Below, piece by piece: positions 1 to 8,655 of a stretch of DNA of 22,524 nt. Origin of the DNA: Clostridia bacterium (GTDB lineage Bacteria; Bacillota; Clostridia; Peptostreptococcales; Anaerovoracaceae); contig CABJAP010000028.1 of assembly GCA_902363595.1 (NCBI GenBank), forward strand, positions 1,162 to 23,685, written 5' to 3'. The position numbers and the translations under genes are program-made. The first letter of the stretch is position 1. Each line of letters begins with the position of its first letter. The notes beneath the pieces were generated by a model that saw nothing but the letters and a program-made list of their open reading frames with translations, was not told where the DNA came from and ran no database searches.

Positions 1-174
1 TGATTTTGTAATCGCCTGTGTGGCAGACTGCAAAACGGTTTCTGCGGATTCTGCAACCGCATCAACTCCGGCTGTTGCTTTCTCAGCGACCGAGATCAAG
101 CTTCCTCTCACCTCTTCGCCGTAGATTGCTTCTCTAAAATTCGCAATCTCCTGTGATATATCAATCTTTTCCAA
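1..174 (-). CDS. Phage tail/baseplate protein, N-terminal 58 residues only (runs off window)
   Basis: The reading frame stays open from a TTG at 172-174 to the window edge. It begins M-E-K-I-D-I-S-Q-E-I and contains FREAIYGEEVRGSL. This F-R-x-A-x-Y-G-x-x-V-R pattern is one I associate with the N-termini of baseplate or tail-fibre-region proteins in Clostridia and Lactobacillales phages. The start overlaps the stop of the upstream Tal gene by 14 bases, and a GAGGTGA sits about 6 bases before the TTG. There is no in-frame ATG near it. The rest of the visible part is rich in Ala, Glu and Val and probably helical. Position just after Tal fits an upper baseplate or receptor-binding accessory protein. 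Specific function is inferred, and the C-terminal part lies outside the window. Confidence 0.7.
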   Translation of the reverse strand, partial: MEKIDISQEIANFREAIYGEEVRGSLISVAEKATAGVDAVAESAETVLQSATQAITKS

Positions 175-2047
175 GTGCCTTCACCTCACTTTCCAGGGCT
201 GTTATGCGGTTGTTTTGACTCTGCACAACCTTTACAAGGTCCGCAATGATCTGATCATATTGCAGACATGCTATTTTTTTAGCTGTATTGTTTCCTTGAT
301 TAAGGTCCATTTCCGTATATACTGCCCAGTCCGTTGTCATTGACGCTTTAACATCCTGCGCAATAAATCCATGACGGACCACATTTTGATCCGATTTATA
401 GACAAACTCTACCGGATCAAGGCTATAAATAAATCGTTTAGCCTCATCCTGATCTAACGATTTAATTTTTGTTTTTAACTCGCGATCAGATGGAGACGTG
501 ATAGTTCCCTGCGTGTAAATATCTCCGTTTCCGTAAATTGACATGATGTAATTTAAATATTCATCGCCAACCTTAGATTTTTGTATGGAGAATATCGCAG
601 TTCCGGCCCCAGATTGTTGTAGGTATTTTTGTAAATACACACGATATAGATCATCGTCCGCATTTATATAGTCCGAAAAAATAGAAGTGTCGTTTATGGT
701 CCAGCCCCCAACCGTGCCGGCTTTCAACTTTGCCGCCCGGATAAAGTCAGCAACCAGATTCCCATCGATTGTCCAGGCGTTTTCGTATGGACCATTAATG
801 CCGTTACGGGAAAATCCAATCCCATTTTTGTTGATCTGGATCACATTTACGGCCTTGTCTTTGCTCGGGTCGTCCATAATCAGCAATCGCTCCGGGCGGT
901 CACCTGGCGGATCGAGGATCAGGTAGCCGCCCGAGCCTCCGGAAATGATGCTGACCTTCTCGTTTGTATATTGCTTCGCTTCAACCTGCCCGGAAACGAC
1001 CGTTCCGCTGATTTTGTCGGTCTCACCGCCGAGCGTGACCTCAAACTTATCCGGCTCAAAGAGCGGCCTCGTAATCTCATTGACCTGAAACGTGTCGTCA
1101 ATATCGTGCGGCTTAGAGAGCATCTGCACCTTATAGCCGATTTTAAACTCATCGATTGACCGGTCCAGCAGGCTCATGTCAATCGCCGTGGCCTGGATTG
1201 TATATTTAGGCTTTGATACCTCCGCAAGCGTCTCCTTGCCTTTTACCAGCAGCTCGCCCTCATCCTCAACATCGTCAAAGATAACCGTGCCCCAGATCAG
1301 GCCGTAGAGTTTGGCGGCCTCCTCATTGACCAGGTAGTTTTTTCCGTCGTTTACGTCCTCAATCGTGATCCGGTCGTTTGCAATTGCCTTGCCGAGCGGG
1401 ATCAGGGCCGTTTTGATATCCGTGCCCTTACTGTTCTTTGTCACCTTCAAAAGATTTCGCCCGAAGGTGATCGGCTGCGTTGAGACATGCGTATATTCCT
1501 TGATGTAGTCCAGGTATCTCACGCCGTCGCTTCTCCGTACAACAAAGTGACCGCCGTACTTTGTTCGTACATTGTCCAGGGCCGCCTTGGTAGTCTGATA
1601 GTCGTTATTGATCCTGGCCGTGTCGGCGTCCTCTTCCTCCTCCACGTAAACATTCCCAAGCTTAAACTGTTTCCATCCGTCTACCTGCCGGTTGTGATTG
1701 TCAATTAAAAACTCCAAAAACTCAATCAGTACAAAATCCTCATCGTAGGGCTGCTGGATACTGTCAATCAGATAGCCCATTTCGCCCTCGCAGACAATCG
1801 TGCGGGTCTTATCGTTTTCATCGTCGCTGTCAATGACCCGCCCTTCCCAGATCGGGTCGTGATCCTGATAGATACAGACTTGTGTTTTCATCTGTATCAG
1901 AGCGTCATACGTTGGGTGGTTTGGGTGGATGTCAAATGTAAACGAGTCGATCTGGTCAAGCTTTTCCGACAGCATAGGATTGACGATCTGCCGATCATCT
2001 GCTCCGGGCACATGCAAGTGTGTGCCATCTGCGGTTATGTAATACAT
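161..2047 (-). CDS. Tail-associated protein (Tal, prophage tail endopeptidase family) with C-terminal S74 auto-processing chaperone domain
   Basis: A 628-residue tail-tip protein. Residues ~1-340 look like the Tal/gp18-like hub (Prophage_tail family): the protein opens with a domain sensing HPNHPTYDAL and continues with VIPLGK-like beta-rich segments. Residues ~430-465 contain DGNLVADFIRAAKLKAGTVG, typical of the region before fibre-like extensions. Residues ~518-628 form an intramolecular chaperone of peptidase family S74. The motif SPSDRELK gives Ser520 and Lys525, the same Ser-x4-Lys spacing as the endosialidase dyad, followed by HGFIAQDVK and a terminal coiled coil (NNRITALESEVKAL). In this family the chaperone helps the fibre trimerise and then cuts itself off before the serine. 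The gene follows Dit and precedes the next tail gene with overlap. The role as host-contact tip is inferred from family and order. Confidence 0.88.
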   Translation of the reverse strand: MYYITADGTHLHVPGADDRQIVNPMLSEKLDQIDSFTFDIHPNHPTYDALIQMKTQVCIYQDHDPIWEGRVIDSDDENDKTRTIVCEGEMGYLIDSIQQPYDEDFVLIEFLEFLIDNHNRQVDGWKQFKLGNVYVEEEEDADTARINNDYQTTKAALDNVRTKYGGHFVVRRSDGVRYLDYIKEYTHVSTQPITFGRNLLKVTKNSKGTDIKTALIPLGKAIANDRITIEDVNDGKNYLVNEEAAKLYGLIWGTVIFDDVEDEGELLVKGKETLAEVSKPKYTIQATAIDMSLLDRSIDEFKIGYKVQMLSKPHDIDDTFQVNEITRPLFEPDKFEVTLGGETDKISGTVVSGQVEAKQYTNEKVSIISGGSGGYLILDPPGDRPERLLIMDDPSKDKAVNVIQINKNGIGFSRNGINGPYENAWTIDGNLVADFIRAAKLKAGTVGGWTINDTSIFSDYINADDDLYRVYLQKYLQQSGAGTAIFSIQKSKVGDEYLNYIMSIYGNGDIYTQGTITSPSDRELKTKIKSLDQDEAKRFIYSLDPVEFVYKSDQNVVRHGFIAQDVKASMTTDWAVYTEMDLNQGNNTAKKIACLQYDQIIADLVKVVQSQNNRITALESEVKALGKD

Positions 2048-2752
2048 TTATAGTTTCCCTCCTCTGTAGTCAATCGTCACCCATCCGTGGCCGGTAAAGG
2101 TTAATCTCGTCTCCTTGTCATGCAAAATGATATAAGGCACTTCCAGCGGCATATCTTTTTTGAGCTGATATTTCCAACTCTCGCATTCCACGGTCATATC
2201 CTGTGTCGGCGTAAAAACCGGGATGCAGGGCCGGACGGTCGGCGGGATTGTGACAACAAGCTCCCCGTCAACCCGCAGGTCCTTTGCCGTCCGAATCACG
2301 CCATCAGGAAAGGAAAACGGGTCAAAAAGCCAATCCTCTGCCGAGCTGGTCATTTCAAATTTGTACGGATTCACGTCGCCGGACAGGGTGATCGTGCTTT
2401 CAGCTTTACTGGATTTTTCAGCGTTAAATTTCAGCCGGCCCTCATAATAAAAATGCGGGTCCAGATCAGAGACGATCCGGTACCGCTTGCCATGTAGATA
2501 ATTCGCAATCTGGCTCTTTACGACCTCATACTCAAAATAATCTTGGTCCGCAGATTCAAAATTGAATTCCACGGCTCGCTGGTCAAAAGCCACATGGCCT
2601 GTCATGGCCTCCGTGAGGTCCAACACTCCGCTGCTGCCCGGTACTTCCACCTCTTTTAGCTGCGGCTCCGGGAACCCAATATTATAAGGCTCCAACCATC
2701 GGAGCCCCCAATCTTCGTAGGTATGTTTTTCTCCAATTTTTAGCCCCAGCAT
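2048..2752 (-). CDS. Distal tail protein (Dit, Sipho_tail family)
   Basis: A 234-residue protein directly between tape measure and Tal, the invariable position of Dit in Gram-positive siphophages. Early segments VPGSSGVLDLTEA and HVAFDQRAVEFNFE match the Sipho_tail N-terminal pattern, where a PGxxGxxD(L/F)TE stretch precedes a beta strand. The later part (SGDVNPYKFE, then TIPPTVRPCIPVF) matches the galectin-like C-terminal half. Dit forms a hexameric ring joining the last tail-tube ring to the tip. The ATG sits in a TAATG junction with the tape-measure stop, which suggests coupled translation. Length is near normal for short Dit proteins without a carbohydrate-binding insertion. Confidence 0.88.
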   Translation of the reverse strand: MLGLKIGEKHTYEDWGLRWLEPYNIGFPEPQLKEVEVPGSSGVLDLTEAMTGHVAFDQRAVEFNFESADQDYFEYEVVKSQIANYLHGKRYRIVSDLDPHFYYEGRLKFNAEKSSKAESTITLSGDVNPYKFEMTSSAEDWLFDPFSFPDGVIRTAKDLRVDGELVVTIPPTVRPCIPVFTPTQDMTVECESWKYQLKKDMPLEVPYIILHDKETRLTFTGHGWVTIDYRGGKL

Positions 2753-5700
2753 TATCTTCGCTCCTTTCGTTTTGCGATCTTCCCAAGCTCCTCATCCGTA
2801 AAAGTAGCCATTGCTTTTGCGGCTTCCCTGCCGTCGATATCGGAATGGACATGGATTTCATATACAACCCGCTGTTCTGATCGTTCCGGCTGCTGTGCTT
2901 GCAGTTTGACGATCTGTGTCTGCACAGATGCAGGTACCCTGCTCTGCTCTGCTACAACGGCCGCCTGCATCTTTGCGTACATTGCACCGGCGTCTAGTTT
3001 AGCTGCCGCAAATCGGTCCGCATACGTCTGAGCCACCTTGTCGGTTGTCTTATAGAGCTGCTTCGCCTCTTTCTCGGTTCCTACCTCGGCGCCGACCATC
3101 GACAACTTTCCGATCTCCTTAAATACGCGTGACGGCGACCTGATCCCCAAGGACTTTTTACACTGCTTTATAACCGTTTTACAGATGTCCTTGATCGCCT
3201 TTTTCGATTTTTTGCTCTGGCTTTTCAGGCCGCTCGCAAATGCTTTTCCGACGTTTTTGCCGAGATTGTTCATCTGCGTCTTGAGCTTGCCCATTTCCGT
3301 GTTAATAGCATTTGAATAGTTCGTCTGAATCGTTTGGATGTCCTGGGCAAAAAACTCTGTCGAGATACTATTCGCAAGGGCCTCTTTCTGCCGCCATTGC
3401 TCCACGTAAGTTGCAAATTGCGTATTACTCAGAGCAAGTAGCTGCTGCATGTAAGCGTTCGCATCATTCACACCCATGCCAAGGATTTCTTCCATCATTG
3501 ACTCGGGTATGCGGCCTTTCAGACTGTTCAGGCCGTTTTGATACTGCCTCATCTGATCGATGTCACTCTGTAGACTTCCGAGGGTATTCGTGTTTAAATA
3601 TTGATCTTCAAGGGCTTTGACTGTGGCCTGCTCACTTTTCCACTTGCTCACATACTCGTCAAACTTGCCGTCCTCCATTTTGAGCAACTTGTTCATATAT
3701 GAGTTCGCATCCGACACGCCCATCTTGAGGATTTCTTCCATCAGGTCATCCGGGATTTTCCCCTTGATCGCCGTGATGTTCTTTTGATATTTTTCAAGCG
3801 CCTTGACGTTTCGGTTTAGGGCTGCCATCGGATTGCCACTACTCACGGCATTGAGCCCGGAGAGGTTTCCGGTTTTGGAGACCAGCAGATCGCCGGTGTC
3901 CATCAGCTTGTCGCGCATAGCCTCCCGCTTTTGGATCAGCTCATCATATTTTGCCTGGTAGGTATTTGACAGCTCTTCGATGTTTTTTTCAGCCTGGTCA
4001 ATTAATTTCTGGCTTTCCTGTTTTAATGCGGACTCGTAAGCTTTTAAAATCTTCGATGATGCAGATTTCGCAGCAGACTGTTCGCTTTTATGCTTCTTTT
4101 TTAGTGCTTTCAGTTCGGCCTGATATGCCTTTTTCTGCTTTCCGGAAGATTTCTTGATCTTCTTTTCGAGTGCCTGCTCCTCTTTTTTGTCTGCTGTAAC
4201 AATTGATTTTTGTTTGTTTTCGAGAGTTTTTTTCAGGCTGTTGACTTCGCTTGTCTGGCGGGCGTCTATTTTCGACGTGAACGAGTCTGTAAAGTTCTTG
4301 CCAATGTCAGCAAAATTCCCCGTTGTGGCTGCTTGTTTTGCAGCATTGACAGTGCTGCTCATTAAACCGGAAGTTGTAGATATAAGATTATTTTTCTCCG
4401 AATTGATACCTGCAACCACGCCAGCAACCATCATTTTACCGACTTCATTTTTAAATTTTCTTGATGGAGAATGGCTGTCAATTTCTTTTTTTGCAGCCTC
4501 CAAAGCATCTTTTGCCATTCTTGCAGCAGCTTCAATCAGTTTTGTATTAATGCCGCCTGCTGCCCCGGAGTCAATTGCTTCACCAATTTTTTTCGCTTCT
4601 TTTCCCTTCGCTTCACCCTTCTTATTTGCCGCTTCAACGACCTGCTTCATCGCTTCGCTTGGCTTCGTCTTGCCAGATTCAATGCTCTTTTTCAGGGCGT
4701 TCAAGGCTTCTTTGCCGCCCTTGTCCGCTCCCTTATACAGTTCATTAAATTGTATAAGGGCCTGCATTTCATCAACTGCCTTTTTGGGTTTTAGCTTGCC
4801 GCTTCGCAAGTTCTTTGCAAGCGTGTTAACTGCTTTTTTACCGCCTTCGCCTGCGGTTTTTGACAATTTGCTGAATGTGCCAACGTTCTGTACATCCTCA
4901 ACGCTTTGCACAACGCCATACTTGCCTGCGCGGATACCCTCAGCAAGCTTGTTGCTGATTTTCAAGCCGCTGTCTGCCATCAGAGCAATAAAGGCGTCTG
5001 TACTCCGCATGGCCTCTTCCCATTTTAAGGAATCAACCTGTATGCCGTTGTAGTATTCAACCTCCCTATTTGCTGCGTTCAAGTCTTTTTGCAGGTTTTT
5101 AACTGACTCATCGGCCTTGTTAAACTCCTCAATCTTACTTGCGTATTCGGAACTCATGACTTTCCCGCCGCGGCCGTTGGCAATATATTTTTCGCTGTCA
5201 GGAACAGAATCAAGCGCTTGTTTTGCATCGTCCCGTGCATCCTGCGCCTTTTCCATCTCCCGCTGAAGCTTCATCTGCTCGGTCAGTGCTTCCGTGGCCG
5301 CTGTCTCCGCAGCTTTTGCCCTGGCATGGGCCTGTACTGCCGCTACGTTATTCCAAAGTTCATCGGTATTTTTATTCAGTTTGTCGTTTTCCTCATCGTA
5401 TTTGAGATTGAGGTCCGGCATTAGCTTATTGAGTTGATCCACATAGCTCTTTAATCGAGCTTTCTCGTCAGCCGTTTTCCTTGTCTTTTTAGCCAGTGAC
5501 GAGATTCTTCCAGTCAAATCAGACGCCGCTGCCGCCTCAGCTTCTGTTGATTCAAACGACTCTTCTCTCGATTTCTTCGATTCCCTATATGCGTCCGACA
5601 GCTCTTTAACTTTTTCTGCCTGTTTGTCCACGGCGCTCGTGGCTTTGTCGGAGTTATCCGAAAATGTCAATAACGCTCCAGCCGCAAGCCCGACCAATGT

Positions 5701-7524
5701 AATCGCAACACCTACCGGCCCACCCATCATAGATAGCGCCGCACTGAACCCTTTCGTCGCGACTGCTGCAACCCCGGATGCCGCCGCGCTGGCCCTCTGC
5801 GCCACAGTGTAAGTGCCCATCTTTAGAGTTGACGCAGTGGTCGCCGCTTCGAGTGACTTTTCGACAGCAGCTTGATACACCTTTGAGGCAGATGCCGTTT
5901 TTGCGGTTGCTGTATTTAGTTTTGTTGCAATCGTGTTTGCAATCGTGGATTTTGTCGTCGCCTGTTGGCCGACCTTGACAAGTTTTAGTGCGGATGCAAA
6001 ATTATCCATAAAGGAGCTTACTTTGAAGGCCGCTCCGACTCCGACAATTATAGGAATAGCACCAGAGCATTCTGCTGCTACCTGCGCCATTGCATCCGCC
6101 ACTTTCAAAACCGGCTTCGCCACGGCTACCGCTGCCTTTGCGGTGTTCTTAAAGGCATTCCCGATACCTTTCGGTAAAAGTTCTCCGACGCCTTCTGCAA
6201 GGGCTATCGCAACCTCTCCTGCCGCCTCTGCGATCTCTCCTCGATTTTCTATAATCCCATCTGCAAGTGATTTGATAGTCTTGGCCCCGGCCTCAATCAT
6301 ATCCGGCGCCGCTTCTGCCATCTTTACAGACGCATCCGCAAGTACAGCCCCCGCCTGCTCTGCCAAACCGCTAAATCCATCTTTTTGGAATGCTATTTCA
6401 AGTGATCCGACCATATCTGTTGCGGTATCCACAACTCCACGCAAGGGGTTTTCGAGTGAATCGTACATGGATATTCCCAGATCAGTCGCAGTGTTTTTCA
6501 GGATTCCCAACTTGGATTCCAACGTTTCGTAGCGCTGTTTCGCCTCGTTGGCCAGTGCCGTATTTTCTTTCCATGCGCTATTGCCAGTTTGTAGTGCCTC
6601 CGTAAAGACGTCACTTGCCCCGGACGCTCTCAAAAGTGCGTCCCTCATGCGGATGTCAGAAAGCCCCATTTCGTCAAGCGTCTGGATTGCGGAACCGCCA
6701 TTTTCGTTAATCTGTCCCAGTCCTTGTATAAAGGACAATACCGCGCCGGAAGCATCTTCCTGAAATGCCTTTTTAAACTCTTCTGCGGACATTCCGGCAA
6801 CTTTGCCGAACTGTTCAAGTTCTTTTCCGCCCTTTGAGGATGCCAGGTTCATTTTTGACAGCAAGGTTGAGAACGCTGTCCCTCCTGCCTCTGCCTCGAT
6901 ACCCACGGAAGATAACGCCCCAGAAAACGACATGATTTGCGCCTCGGTCATTCCAACCTGCGAGCCAGCACCGGCAATCCTCAGAGACATTGCCACAATT
7001 TCAGATTCCGTTGTAGCCAAATTATTACCAAGATCAACAATTGTAGCTCCTAAACGGTCAAAATTCTCCTGTGGCATACCGGTGATATTCGCAAGTCTGG
7101 CAAGCGATGTTGCCGCATCTTCCGCACTCATGTTCGTGGAGTCGCCCAGCATGGTCATGGTTTTGGTAAAGGATAGCAGGGATTCATTTTTAATACCCAA
7201 CTGCCCGGCTGCTTCGGCTACTCCTGCGATCTCTGTCGCTGCGGTTGGCATTTCTTTTGCCATGTCCCGGATACCCTGCCTGAACTCCGCAAGCTCCTGA
7301 TCGGATGCGTCAACAGTCTTTTTTACACCAGCAAATGCAGATTCAAAATCAATACCTGACTTGACCGCAAGGCCAGCCGCCCCCGTGAGGGCGGTCCCGA
7401 CCCCTGCAATCGCTTTGGTTGTTACCCCAAGTCCTGCCTTTGCTACTTTTCCAAGTTTTTTTAGCCCCGCCTCTATTCCACTTTTATCTAATCCTGTTTC
7501 AATTATGACTTTACCGTCAGCCAA
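2752..7524 (-). CDS. Tail tape measure protein (TP901 family)
   Basis: The longest gene in the window, about 1590 residues. The N-terminal ~350 residues match the TP901 core, with DFESAFAGVKKTVDAS and later IAGVAEAAGQLG. A hydrophobic stretch near residues 605-630 (GPVGVAITLVGLAAGALL) is a candidate membrane segment for DNA ejection. The middle and end are Lys/Glu/Ala-rich coiled coil. Two related repeats of ~70 residues (about 1230-1298 and 1311-1380) share the pattern IP-x-x-(L/M)MEEIL-x-MGV-x-DAN-x-YM. Two SPSR motifs occur at ~1021 and ~1463. An upstream in-frame GTG at 7533 is possible, but TTG at 7524 gives the common start M-A-D-G-K-V and sits 7 bases after GAGG, so I chose it. The protein sets tail length and helps channel DNA. 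Confidence 0.95.
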   Translation of the reverse strand: MADGKVIIETGLDKSGIEAGLKKLGKVAKAGLGVTTKAIAGVGTALTGAAGLAVKSGIDFESAFAGVKKTVDASDQELAEFRQGIRDMAKEMPTAATEIAGVAEAAGQLGIKNESLLSFTKTMTMLGDSTNMSAEDAATSLARLANITGMPQENFDRLGATIVDLGNNLATTESEIVAMSLRIAGAGSQVGMTEAQIMSFSGALSSVGIEAEAGGTAFSTLLSKMNLASSKGGKELEQFGKVAGMSAEEFKKAFQEDASGAVLSFIQGLGQINENGGSAIQTLDEMGLSDIRMRDALLRASGASDVFTEALQTGNSAWKENTALANEAKQRYETLESKLGILKNTATDLGISMYDSLENPLRGVVDTATDMVGSLEIAFQKDGFSGLAEQAGAVLADASVKMAEAAPDMIEAGAKTIKSLADGIIENRGEIAEAAGEVAIALAEGVGELLPKGIGNAFKNTAKAAVAVAKPVLKVADAMAQVAAECSGAIPIIVGVGAAFKVSSFMDNFASALKLVKVGQQATTKSTIANTIATKLNTATAKTASASKVYQAAVEKSLEAATTASTLKMGTYTVAQRASAAASGVAAVATKGFSAALSMMGGPVGVAITLVGLAAGALLTFSDNSDKATSAVDKQAEKVKELSDAYRESKKSREESFESTEAEAAAASDLTGRISSLAKKTRKTADEKARLKSYVDQLNKLMPDLNLKYDEENDKLNKNTDELWNNVAAVQAHARAKAAETAATEALTEQMKLQREMEKAQDARDDAKQALDSVPDSEKYIANGRGGKVMSSEYASKIEEFNKADESVKNLQKDLNAANREVEYYNGIQVDSLKWEEAMRSTDAFIALMADSGLKISNKLAEGIRAGKYGVVQSVEDVQNVGTFSKLSKTAGEGGKKAVNTLAKNLRSGKLKPKKAVDEMQALIQFNELYKGADKGGKEALNALKKSIESGKTKPSEAMKQVVEAANKKGEAKGKEAKKIGEAIDSGAAGGINTKLIEAAARMAKDALEAAKKEIDSHSPSRKFKNEVGKMMVAGVVAGINSEKNNLISTTSGLMSSTVNAAKQAATTGNFADIGKNFTDSFTSKIDARQTSEVNSLKKTLENKQKSIVTADKKEEQALEKKIKKSSGKQKKAYQAELKALKKKHKSEQSAAKSASSKILKAYESALKQESQKLIDQAEKNIEELSNTYQAKYDELIQKREAMRDKLMDTGDLLVSKTGNLSGLNAVSSGNPMAALNRNVKALEKYQKNITAIKGKIPDDLMEEILKMGVSDANSYMNKLLKMEDGKFDEYVSKWKSEQATVKALEDQYLNTNTLGSLQSDIDQMRQYQNGLNSLKGRIPESMMEEILGMGVNDANAYMQQLLALSNTQFATYVEQWRQKEALANSISTEFFAQDIQTIQTNYSNAINTEMGKLKTQMNNLGKNVGKAFASGLKSQSKKSKKAIKDICKTVIKQCKKSLGIRSPSRVFKEIGKLSMVGAEVGTEKEAKQLYKTTDKVAQTYADRFAAAKLDAGAMYAKMQAAVVAEQSRVPASVQTQIVKLQAQQPERSEQRVVYEIHVHSDIDGREAAKAMATFTDEELGKIAKRKERR

Positions 7525-7590
7525 TTCGCCCACCTCACTTTTATAAAAAAAAGCAAAGTAGGCTGGCTTAGCTGCTACGACGGCGCTTAC

Positions 7591-7719
7591 CTATACTCTT
7601 CCCTTTGCTGGTATTTCAACTTTATTTATTTTTTTGCACCGCGGACATTTGACTTCAATTTTTCCATATTCGGCAAGTAGCAAGGTATGCCCGCAGTGCT
7701 CACATCTTACTTTTACAAT
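7591..7719 (-). CDS. Small Com-like zinc-ribbon protein with apparent ATT start
   Basis: A 42-codon frame encodes VRCEHCGH near the start and VKCPRCKKINK later. The four cysteines form two CxxC pairs, as in the Com family of phage zinc fingers (Mu Com is an RNA-binding translational activator of mom). An in-frame TGA lies only three codons before the first usable codon, so no ATG, GTG or TTG can start it upstream of the first Cys pair. The best candidate is ATT at 7717-7719, about 7 bases after GAGGTG. It overlaps the last codons of the Gp15-like gene in another frame. A frameshift from the Gp15-like gene is an alternative, but no classic slippery heptamer is seen. The zinc ribbon is clear; start and role are uncertain. 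Confidence 0.6.
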   Translation of the reverse strand: MVKVRCEHCGHTLLLAEYGKIEVKCPRCKKINKVEIPAKGRV

Positions 7720-8297
7720 TCCACTTCACCTCGCTTAGCTGCCCCGGACAGATCGCCTCCATTTAGGAGTATCTGGCTGATCTTGTCCTCTCGTTCTTTC
7801 TGCTTCTCCGATTTCAGCGCCGGAAGAGCGTATTGTTTTTTCATTTTCCTGTAAAATGCCTTCTCATTTTTATCCATCCCTTTGAGGTCCGCTGTCCGAT
7901 ACTGCATAATCTTACAAATCTCACAGTCGTCTGAAAGCCCGTTAAATAAAGCTTTAAACTTCCACCAGTGCAGGTCGTCCTCGTAAAGATCGATTCGATA
8001 CTGCTCCAAAAATGCAGCATAAATATACCTAAAATCATAGTTCAGATCGCAAGCCCGCACATTCGACCCCGCTCCGCCTTTCCCGGCCTCTTCACCGCAC
8101 CGGTAGAACCAAAGAATGCTTTCCAGCGCAGATTCAAGGTCATGCGGGACGCCAGAAGGGTAGTATAGCTCCAGAATCTTATCCCAGGGCGGCTCATCCT
8201 CAATCAGCAGCTCCTCAAAACGCAAACCGGCGCGGAAATCCGTATTGATCGGATGATCCACGCCGTCTATCGTTACTATTTTAGGAAGAGCGATCAT
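7713..8297 (-). CDS. Gp15-family phage protein, probable tail assembly chaperone component
   Basis: A 194-residue protein with an N-terminus typical of the Phage_Gp15 family: a short beta opening (IVTIDGVDHPINTDFR) then FEELL, an acidic YYPSGVPHDLESALESILWFYRCG-type middle and a conserved tryptophan-rich segment (DDLHWWKFKALFNGL). Its position just before the tape measure and after another small helical protein is where tail assembly chaperones lie. In that role it would coat the tape-measure protein while tube subunits assemble. It starts in an ATGA overlap with the upstream gene. The C-terminus is basic and charged. Family assignment is fairly secure; the chaperone role is inferred from position. 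Confidence 0.8.
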   Translation of the reverse strand: MIALPKIVTIDGVDHPINTDFRAGLRFEELLIEDEPPWDKILELYYPSGVPHDLESALESILWFYRCGEEAGKGGAGSNVRACDLNYDFRYIYAAFLEQYRIDLYEDDLHWWKFKALFNGLSDDCEICKIMQYRTADLKGMDKNEKAFYRKMKKQYALPALKSEKQKEREDKISQILLNGGDLSGAAKRGEVEL

Positions 8298-8644
8298 TTT
8301 ACTTTTTTAGGGAGTTTTTCAATAAGGTCATTGTCATGCTCGCTGATTGCAACGTTGAGAGTTTCAAAGGCGCCGATACACGCATCAATATTGTAGTTCT
8401 CCCCAAGCGCACGAATAGCCGCCCCTTCTCCAAACATCTTGTCTATAAAGGCATATGCTTCTCTACATATCCCCTCAAACTGCTCTAATAAATCCCGTTG
8501 TTTTTTGTCACTCGCCTCATACTTCGCATCAATTGGCTTTGCTGCTTCAATGTACTGGTCAAGTGCGTCGCAATACCTCCTGCGGGTCGCTAAATCAGAA
8601 GCGTCAAACTGAAATGTTTCATTTCCGATTACTAACTCTTTCAT
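8294..8644 (-). CDS. Tail assembly chaperone-like protein (Gp14-type)
   Basis: A 116-residue acidic, helical protein that follows the major tail protein gene and overlaps the Gp15-like gene by ATGA. It opens MKELVIGNETFQFDASDL and continues with long helices (CDALDQYIEAAKPID, later EAYAFIDKMFGEGAA). This two-gene arrangement between major tail protein and tape measure is typical of Gram-positive siphophages. In many phages the second product is made by frameshifting; here the two are separate overlapping genes. An AAGGAGG lies 6 bases before the ATG. The function is inferred from position and length. Confidence 0.7.
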   Translation of the reverse strand: MKELVIGNETFQFDASDLATRRRYCDALDQYIEAAKPIDAKYEASDKKQRDLLEQFEGICREAYAFIDKMFGEGAAIRALGENYNIDACIGAFETLNVAISEHDNDLIEKLPKKVK

Positions 8645-8655
8645 GTGCTACCTCC

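Noticed and set aside
4154..5053. A 299-codon plus-strand open frame opposite the tape measure gene
   Set aside because: It is rich in Phe, Ser, Leu and Ala in the way expected from antisense of Lys/Glu/Ala-rich coiled-coil coding, has no convincing ribosome site, and no family features. It is a shadow.
5933..7300. Plus-strand open frames of 165-199 codons at 5933-6532 and 6803-7300
   Set aside because: Same antisense effect of the Ala-rich tape measure coding strand; low complexity and no start signals.
7700..7730. Classical -1 slippery heptamer for tail-chaperone frameshifting
   Set aside because: I looked for an X-XXY-YYZ site near the end of the Gp15-like gene and saw none, so frameshifting is left only as an alternative.
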